From the NCBI GenBank assembly GCA_947095535.1, contig OX352772.1, positions 111,067,321-111,131,320 of the forward strand: 64,000 nucleotides of DNA. The letters run 5' to 3'. Below are positions 57,116-64,000 of the stretch, in pieces; positions within the stretch are counted from its first letter, which is position 1; every line of letters starts with the position of its first letter. Both the position numbers and the translations under genes were made by a program. The DNA is from Poecilobothrus nobilitatus. Its lineage: Eukaryota; Arthropoda; Insecta; Diptera; Dolichopodidae. Under the pieces are notes generated by a model. It was not told the origin of the DNA, did not search any database, and worked only from the letters and a program-made list of their open reading frames with translations.

Positions 57116-58305
57116 AAAGAAAAAAAGTATTAAAAAAATATGAAAATATATACAATAAGACAATTATTTGGAAAAAATTGATTTTAATATTGTAAGAAAT
57201 TAAACACATGATTTTACTGTTAAAGTAAAGAAAAAAACACTTCATATCTAAAGAGGAGATAATATTTTTTAGAGTCGAGATTTTAGTATTGAATCGGTCT
57301 CCACGTGTAACATAATGAATATAAAAATTAATTATAAAATTCACGTGCGCCGTGTGTACATAAAAATATACTTTGCGATAAAATAAGTATATATGTGATA
57401 AGATAAGTTTATAATGCAACCATTTTAAAAATAAAAGTTTAATAAATGTATGAAAAATAAAAAGTGAATAAATAAGTGCGTAATAAAATGTAAAAAAAAA
57501 AAAAAAATTTTAAATTATTATTAAAATGTAAAAAGAGAGTAAAATTATTATTGAAAAAAAATTTATTGCGTAAAAAAATATTTTATGTGGTAGTGTAGGT
57601 ATACCTACAGTAAGAAAATATGAAAATATATTAAAAATAAAAGTTAAATAAACATAAAATAAATAAAAAATGAATAAATAAGTGCGTAATAAAAAATAAA
57701 ATAAGAATTATTATGGAAAAAAAAATATAGTGGCATAGAAAAAATGGTGCTCTTCAACAAGTAACCATATTTAATGTGGGCAAGTATAGGTCCATATTTA
57801 TATATTGCGAGGTATATATGAACAAATAAGCATATACGTGCTTATTACATATACTTATAGCATGGTTAAAAGCAGCAATAATGTTAACAAAAACAATGCG
57901 GCACGAGAATAAAAAATTTGAAAAAATCTAGTAAGTAAGTTTTTGTAAAAACACAGAATTATAAGTGAATATATAAGTGCTCAATGACAATTAAAAAAAA
58001 AAAATAAAAATTGTTTTTAATAAAAATAATGTAAGTTTTAAAATGAATTGTTTTTTTAGTGATATAGAAACAAGTTGAATTATTTAACAAGTAACCATAT
58101 TTAATATGTGCATGTATGGGCCCAAATTTATACAAGCCGATGTATATATTAACAAACAAGCATATGGATCCATACCTACACAAATTATATAGCATGATTA
58201 AAAGCATTACTAATATAAATTAAAACAATAGCAGCAAAAAAATAAAAAAGTTTGAAACAAAATGGTAAGTGAAACACTCAATTGTTAAAAATGAAATTAA
58301 AACTA
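57116..58305. repeat. Spacer between F1 and F2 with ~330-bp direct repeats
   Basis: GTAACCATATTTAATGTGGG at ~57760 and GTAACCATATTTAATATGTG at ~58090 begin two similar ~200-bp stretches (each followed by CAAATAAGCATAT / CAAACAAGCATAT and AGCATG.TTAAAAGCA). AATAAATAAGTGCGTAATAA also occurs twice (57470 and 57670). No ORF found. It may be the 5' UTR of F1. Confidence 0.6.
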
Positions 58306-58631
58306 AATATAAGTTAATTTTTTAAAAAAGCTTGAACTGTATTATTTTAGTAAATTAAATTAAATTAATACAAGTAAATTTAATATGTAAGTTAAAAATA
58401 TAAAGATATATTAAAAAAAATAATTAAAATTAAATCTCTTTAGCAAAACAAAATATATCTTTATGGTTATTTGTAGTTCGAATAACAATTTCAAATAATT
58501 ACACTTATTAGTTACAATTGTTACATTTATTTTTATTTTGTTTCAATTTCACTTATTTCTTTCTTATAAACTAGTGTTTGTCATATATTCTATTATTTCT
58601 GCCTTAAAAATTCTTACATAATCAATTTGTT

Positions 58632-60290
58632 TTAGTTGTGTTGGCAGTTCATTGTATAATTTCGAGCACTTATACAGACAATTATTATTCTGTTGGTTTG
58701 TTTTGAAAAGTGATAAGTAAAAATTTTAATTATTCGCGTATTATGTGTATGGATATCTATCATTCTGTTTAAAATAAAAGTGTGTTTAATTGAGTTGTTA
58801 ATAATTTTAAACGCAGTTAGGTAAAGTTCTCGTTTACAAATATTTTGGAGACTTATATATCGGTCAGAGTATAATGAATGTGTTGGACACATAAGTGGAT
58901 AAGAGTGTATGATTTTAATACTTTTCTTATGGATTACATCCAACTGACTTAATTTTTCTTTACTGGCGCCACTCCATATAGGAGTGACGTATATATATAC
59001 AAAAGTATATATATATATACAAAAGATGAAAATATTGTGTATAATACATCCGTGGATATATATTTCTTTAATCTTCGTAGTAAAAAGAGATATGGTGATA
59101 TTTTATTGATAACATGTTGGATGTGGTCAACCCACTTCAACTTTTTATCAATAATTAGTCCCAGATAATTATAATTATCAACAGATTCGATTAATTTGGA
59201 TTTATAGTAAAAATTTTCTGAGGTATATATTTTATTACGAAATAAAAGAATCTTAGTTTTTTTGATGTTCAAACGTAGTTTGTGATTTATAATCCATGCA
59301 TCTATTAAATTTAAATCGTATTCAATGAAACTTCTTAACTCCACCTCTGATGTAGCTGAATATTTTAATACTGCATCATCAGCATATAGTTGAATTGACC
59401 CTTTCAGACTTAGACGTGATAAATCATCTATGTAGAGTTTGAAGAGATCAGGCCCTAGTGTAGACCCCTGTGGGACACCCTTTTTATAGTCAGATAATGG
59501 CTATAATTATTTCCTATTTTGACCTTTTGTACCCTGTGAGCCAGATATGACTTAAAAAATTCCAGATCATTTGGAACGAAACCTAGATTTTGCAGTTTTA
59601 ATGTGAGTATCTCATGATCGACACAATCAAAGGCTTTTTGTAGGTTTAAAAATATGCATGATACAAGTTTGCTGTTGTCAATATTATTGGTTATGTAATT
59701 TGTTAGCCTGAGACATGCAGCTGTACTGTTCGACTTATTCTCAAAACCGTATTGCTCTTCATGTAAAATATTATTATTAATAAAAAAAGGTTAAGGCGGC
59801 GTTTTATTATTGTTTCAAAAATTTTTGATAAAGCACTTAATACAGAAATCGGGCGATAATTAGATGGATTAGTTGTTTTACAGCTTTTGTGAATAGGGGT
59901 TACTATTGCAATTTTCAGAGAATTAGGAAAGACAGAATTTTGTATTGAGATGTTTATTAATTTGACTATAATTGATGTTAACTGAGATGAAAATTTTTTA
60001 ATGAATTTAGCAGATATATTGTCATGCCCTGTCGTTGTCGAAGGCTTTATATTTGCAATTATCCCTTCAATCTCTTCTTCATTTGTTAAATATAAATTAA
60101 AGTTGTTATATATATATCTTCTGGTACAAGATAAATAGGTACATCTATTGGAAGAGGTGAGATATTTATTTTATCAGTTACATTAATAAACAAAGAGTTC
60201 ATTATGTCTGCTATATTATTCTCATTGCTAACAATTTCGTTATTGTTTTGTAAAGACTTTATAAATAATTTTATTTGATCTACTTGAATC
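58632..60290 (-). pseudogene. F2 ORF2, reverse transcriptase part
   Basis: 58949-59344 and 58632-58943 carry the same boxes as F1. Above 59344 the frame continues through YADDAVLKYSA (~59360-59390) and KGVPQGSTLGPDLF (~59460-59490), so the catalytic core is better kept than in F1. A few breaks remain, including one near 58945 where a TATATATAC stretch has been duplicated. Confidence 0.8.
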
Positions 60291-60308
60291 AGTGTTATAA
60301 ATGATTTT

Positions 60309-60501
60309 ATTTATTTATTTATTTATTTTACCTTTATTGCCTTAATTTATATTTTTACATATCACTTAAAACTAGATTTCGGTAAGTGTTACAGTCACTG
60401 CTTCTCAACTTTAATATTTTTAAGTACTTATTAAGTGGCCAAATGTTTGTAAATATTTTATAATATGATTAAACCTAGGAGAAATGGCAAAAAACCTAGC
60501 T
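60309..60501 (-). mobile_element. 193-bp retroposed 3' fragment with (AAAT)n tail
   Basis: Flanked by the perfect 10-bp duplication AAATGATTTT (60299-60308 and 60502-60511). On the minus strand it ends GCAATAAAGGTAAAATAAATAAAT, a 3' tail of the type left by non-LTR elements or their SINE partners. Copy F1 has the empty site at ~56005. Confidence 0.8.
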
Positions 60502-60751
60502 AAATGATTTTGTTATAGAAATTCAACAAGTTTTTAGAATCTTTTATTTCAGAGTTTAAGTATTTTGAGTATTATCTTTATAAATACGAGACTATTTAAG
60601 GTACGAATCTCTAATTTTTATATTATCAAGTATATCTTGCGACATCCATTTTTTCTTATTTTTTACTATCTTAACCGCAATTGTTTTAGTATTTTTTATG
60701 ATAACCTCCTGTAAATCCGCAACAAAGTGATCAAAATCAACATATAGAGCT

Positions 60752-62475
60752 TGTTAAGATAAAAAACAAGGTTGATTCAATTTAATGTTTATTCTTACAA
60801 TGGTAATTACAGACTAAAACGAGGAAGAATACAGTTGCCTTTGTCAACACTTAGATACCCGTACGAACCGTTAGTATGTTCACAGTCTGTCACTCTGCTT
60901 ACAATATTATTTTTTTAATATTTTAATATTTTAAAATAATTTGGGTGAATTTTATAATTTCTAGAACTATGGGTTGTACATATACATATTCAAACTATAT
61001 GTTTATACATTCTTCAAAAGCAGATTTTAAACTTCCACATAACGATTATCAATCCAAAACTTTTTCAAATATTCTATTGTACCATTTAATACTAAGCGGT
61101 AAATGTATATTAAATTTACTTAGTACAAAATAGTAAATATAATTTTAAATATTATATTATATTATATTTAAATATTCCATTGACAGAATAATTTCTTATA
61201 TGTACAATAAAATACATATATGTATGTAGATACGGCGCTATATAATATACATCTATACTCTTATCATTCATTCACTAGTGACATATACGATATGTAAATA
61301 AACATGATACTATATAAGTACGTATATATATCAATATCATATAAATAAAAATTCTTCAAGCAACTGTTATGTTGTTTATTTAATTACATTTTTTTGTACT
61401 ACGCATTATATCCTCAACAATTTAAAATTATCGAGTAAAACAAAATGTAAAAACTTCGTTAAAGAAATTTGTTAGAAAATTTGAAAAAATCAAGTAACAC
61501 TTTCGTCAATTATAAAGTAATCCTATATTATTAATAAAAAAAGTTGTTAACAGAAATAAGAGTATAATGTTGACGCTTTAATTTTTGTGTATTACTTCAA
61601 AAAAATGTAAACAGGTGTTTAAAAATAAGAAATTTTCAGTGTTTGGCCCCTTACAGCTCCTAAACGGGGAGTGATAAAAAAAATTTCTGAAATGACTCAT
61701 ACTTATTTTCAAAGATCTAACTTCTGTCAAAATTTGAAGTTTCCAGCTTAAACCGTTTAGAAGATAGAAGGGTTAAAGGATTTTGCAAAATTTGAGTTTC
61801 GCATAACGGTAAATTAAGACACCGTATGCCACAAATATATATTTATTGTATATATACTTTTAAAGCTAATAAAAGTAGTAATCGTTTAGCGTTTTCAAAA
61901 TGAAGATATACCGTATACAACTTGTGTTATAACAATTTAAATATAGAGCTTTTTTGAACCTTTGGGGAGCTGTAGCTCCGTAACGGGTGGGGCTATTATT
62001 ATTTTTGTGAGATCTATCAGCAGTTAAAATTTCATAGCTCTATTTCAAAAAAAATGTGGGGATCTAAAAGTTAGGTGTTCGAGAGCTACCTTAAGGTTTG
62101 TTCCAAACTCAACCAAAAAAAATAGGAAACCTACAAATTACTCCCAGAATATTTTGTGTAAATTTAAAAGATTCTAGCCTTCTTAGTTTTTGAGTTAGCG
62201 TGCTAATGGACAGGCGGACGGACGGACGTTCGGACTCAAAAGTCTTAGAATTTTTTTCTGATTCGATCCATACCTTTGAAGGTATATCTAGCTCGCTTAT
62301 TTCGAGGTGTTACAAACAGAGGAGTCATTTTAATATACCCGATCCTATCGTACGGGTATAAAAATAATTCATACATATGGTAATTTTGTACATAATTTGA
62401 CATAATTTTAATAGGATGGAGTGCAATAAAATATTTAGTTGTTTTATCAAGTTAAATTATTACAATACATTAACA
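60752..62475. mobile_element. Solo LTR interrupted by HINE-A
   Basis: Begins TGTTAAGATAA and ends ACATTAACA (TG...CA with short inverted ends), flanked by the 5-bp duplication GAGCT at 60747-60751 and 62476-62480. The empty site is intact in F1 (~56265). Without the HINE-A copy the LTR is only ~180 bp and contains CAATAAAATATTT near 62428, a possible polyadenylation signal. The 5-bp duplication suits Bel/Pao or some Gypsy groups. It is unrelated to the Gypsy LTRs in this window. Confidence 0.65.
60816..62360 (-). mobile_element. HINE-A copy 7, full length, minus strand
   Basis: Reverse complement of the full-length copies: opening hairpin at 62360 (TATACCCGTACGATAGGATC), closing CTCGTTTT at 60816, and all intermediate blocks in order. 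Confidence 0.8.
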
Positions 62476-62494
62476 GAGCTAGATTTGACAAAAA

Positions 62495-63250
62495 CTATAA
62501 TTTAATTTTTTCATAATCTAAAACATTTTTTATTTCTGTTTTATCTTTCAATGTAGGTTTGAGATTCATGTTAATGAAGAACATTTCATGATCCAATAGA
62601 GAGGTACTGATTATCACAAAATTGTATTGGTATTTATCCAAGTCTGTTATAAAGTGGTCAATAACTGTTTTAGCTGAATTGCTAATTTTGGTAGCATATT
62701 CGGGAGTAATTTTGTTATATATGAGAAATCCGTTGCATAACAAAGTATTTGCATATATAGATACTTTGTCGTTGTAGGTGTCAAGTAAGTTTAGATTTAT
62801 GTCACCTAGTATTATGGAGTTCTTATATATACTTGTAATTTCATCCAACTTACTAATAAAATCCGATACAAGTGTCTCATGAGATCTATATATTCCTATA
62901 ATGTTGATATTATGGTTGCTTAACTTTGTAACTAAAATTTTAGTTGTATTATATTCTTCTTCAAATACAAAATTTGAATCAATATTTTCACTAATGTATA
63001 TAACCAACCCTCCAAATGGCTGAAGCCTATTTGAAAAATAAGGCACATATCCATTTATATTGAAAAATGAATTTTCGCTTTTAAGAAGCCATATTTCAGT
63101 TAGTAAAATTATATGTTAGTAATATTAAGATTGGAATTATTGTTTGTGATTGATGTTAGGTTGCATGTCCTTTCATATGCACAACGTTTTTATTAGTAGA
63201 AGTGTTCATAGCATTATCGAAGACAATTTATTATTACAAAATATGAAGAG
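62495..63250 (-). pseudogene. F2 ORF2, endonuclease part
   Basis: 183-codon frame 62495-63046 with GYVPYFSNRLQPFGGLVIYI upstream, the IGIYRSH turn, IILGDINLNLLD (intact here, broken in F1) and SLLDHEMFF. LTEIWL lies upstream at ~63100. The nuclease start is not defined; no ORF1 was found before HINE-D begins at ~63319. Confidence 0.78.
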
Positions 63251-63318
63251 AAAGAGATAAAAAAAAAAAAAATAGCAATAACGCAAAAAATATAATACAA
63301 TAAATATCAAAAAAAAAC

Positions 63319-64000
63319 GAGAAAGAGTGTAGTAGAGTAGACTGTGTCAACTCTGGGATACCCGTATGAACGTAATATATCCTATTTCTATAAAACTTGA
63401 TCATCTTTTAAAAACATTCAGATGTTTTAGTACCGAACTACAGAGATATATTTATAAATTTTGGAGTTGTATGACAGTTACCCGAATCTATTGCGCCTAG
63501 CTTCATTAAGTTCCAAGAGGTGCAAGAAGCCTGAACCGGCTGCTCTAAACCAACCAAATTTGACAAAAGTTGTTGTCATGTAACTCAACACCTCTTTACT
63601 AAATTTTATATTCCCAGCTTTAATAGACACTGAGTTATTCTCATTTAAACGGATAAGTTGTATGGCAGCTACCCGAACCCGTCGCACCACCACAACCAAA
63701 TTTTGCAAAAGTTGTTGCCATAAAATTTGATCATCATTTGCAAGATTTCAGACGCCTAGCTTTATTAACTTCCAAGAGGTGTAAGAAGCCTGAACCGGCT
63801 TTTCTAGACCAACCAAATTTTGCAAAAGTTGTTGGCATGTAACTCGACACCTCTTTACTAAATTTCAGATTCCTAGCTTCAATAAACGCTGAGTTATTCT
63901 TATTTAAACGGAGAAGTTGTATTGCAGCTACCCGAACCCGCCCACCAACACAACCAAATTTTATAGAAGTTGTTGCAATAAAACTTGGTAAAGAGGAGAT
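63319..64000 (-). mobile_element. Helentron-like repeat D, partial, with tandem units
   Basis: The minus-strand 3' end reads CGTTCATACGGGTATCCC, AGAGTTGACAC..., ..TCTTTCTCGT, closely paralleling the HINE-A 3' end. Above it, from ~63530, a ~259-bp unit repeats (AACCGGCTGCTCTAAACCAACC at 63534; AACCGGCTTTTCTAGACCAA at 63793). It continues beyond the window. The apparent ORF at 63478-63708 lies in this repeat and is not a gene. Confidence 0.55.

Larger units (their letters stand above)
58306..63318 (-). mobile_element. Non-LTR retrotransposon copy F2, with two insertions
   Basis: Same family as F1, in the same orientation and directly upstream of it on the minus strand. Contains RT and endonuclease homologous to F1, interrupted at 60309-60501 and 60752-62475. 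The flanking target duplications show where each insertion occurred. Confidence 0.82.

Noticed and set aside
57105..58207. Minus-strand Ile/Tyr/Phe-rich ORFs in the F1-F2 spacer
   Set aside because: AT-driven open frames with no similarity to ORF1 proteins; not accepted as ORF1.
63478..63708. 76-residue minus-strand ORF
   Set aside because: Within the ~259-bp tandem unit of repeat D.

Overview
The window is AT-rich, intron-bearing, repeat-dominated eukaryotic DNA, most likely from a fly (Diptera). Supporting signs are Helentron-type interspersed elements of the DINE-1 style, introns of 50-71 nt with fly-like splice sites, an env-carrying Gypsy retrotransposon, and CR1/Jockey-type non-LTR retrotransposons. 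I recognise one probable host protein-coding gene, a gamma-glutamyltransferase (GGT) on the + strand at 16651-18399. Its reading frame looks broken, but it becomes continuous once three small introns are removed; its first exon(s) are not recognisable in the window. Almost everything else is transposable-element DNA, often nested two or three deep.

Layout. 1-900: AT-rich DNA, a tRNA-like sequence and a + strand reverse transcriptase (RT) C-terminal fragment. 1400-3480: a minus-strand 5'-truncated non-LTR element. 3500-9020 (+): a decayed but nearly full-length CR1-like element, whose ORF1 begins with a PHD-type zinc finger and is followed by an endonuclease-RT ORF2. 9222-15894: five copies of a ~1.57 kb Helentron-like family (here HINE-A), some nested, within older tandem repeats. 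16651-18399: the GGT gene. 18703-22571: another HINE-A split by a second family (HINE-B) that carries an ~148-bp minisatellite. 22615-30960: a third hairpin-led family (C), and a pogo/Tigger-like element interrupted by a C copy that is itself interrupted by a minus-strand CR1-like retrotransposon. 32198-32975: a 778-bp MITE.

34388-51172: a structure bounded by inverted repeats of about 280-440 bp. Its left arm holds a decayed protein-primed family B DNA polymerase (exonuclease and YxDTDS motifs still readable, and a probable 70-nt spliceosomal intron). Its right arm holds a small unknown inward-facing ORF. A complete Gypsy/errantivirus-like LTR retrotransposon (gag, protease, RT, RNase H, integrase, env) sits inside it at 40474-49725, and a HINE-B copy has jumped into env. 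Without the Gypsy, the polymerase element would be about 7.5 kb, which is short for a Polinton and closer to a bidnavirus-sized or internally deleted element.

51373-63318: two head-to-tail minus-strand copies of one young non-LTR family. The first is split by a 2.7 kb minisatellite-bearing repeat. The second is split by a 193-bp retroposed fragment (10-bp target duplication) and by a solo LTR (5-bp target duplication) that contains a HINE-A copy. 63319-64000: the end of a further Helentron-like repeat running out of the window.

The transposon genes are mostly non-functional as read (stops and frameshifts). The useful content is the GGT gene, the polymerase element, and the order of insertion that can be reconstructed from the nesting.
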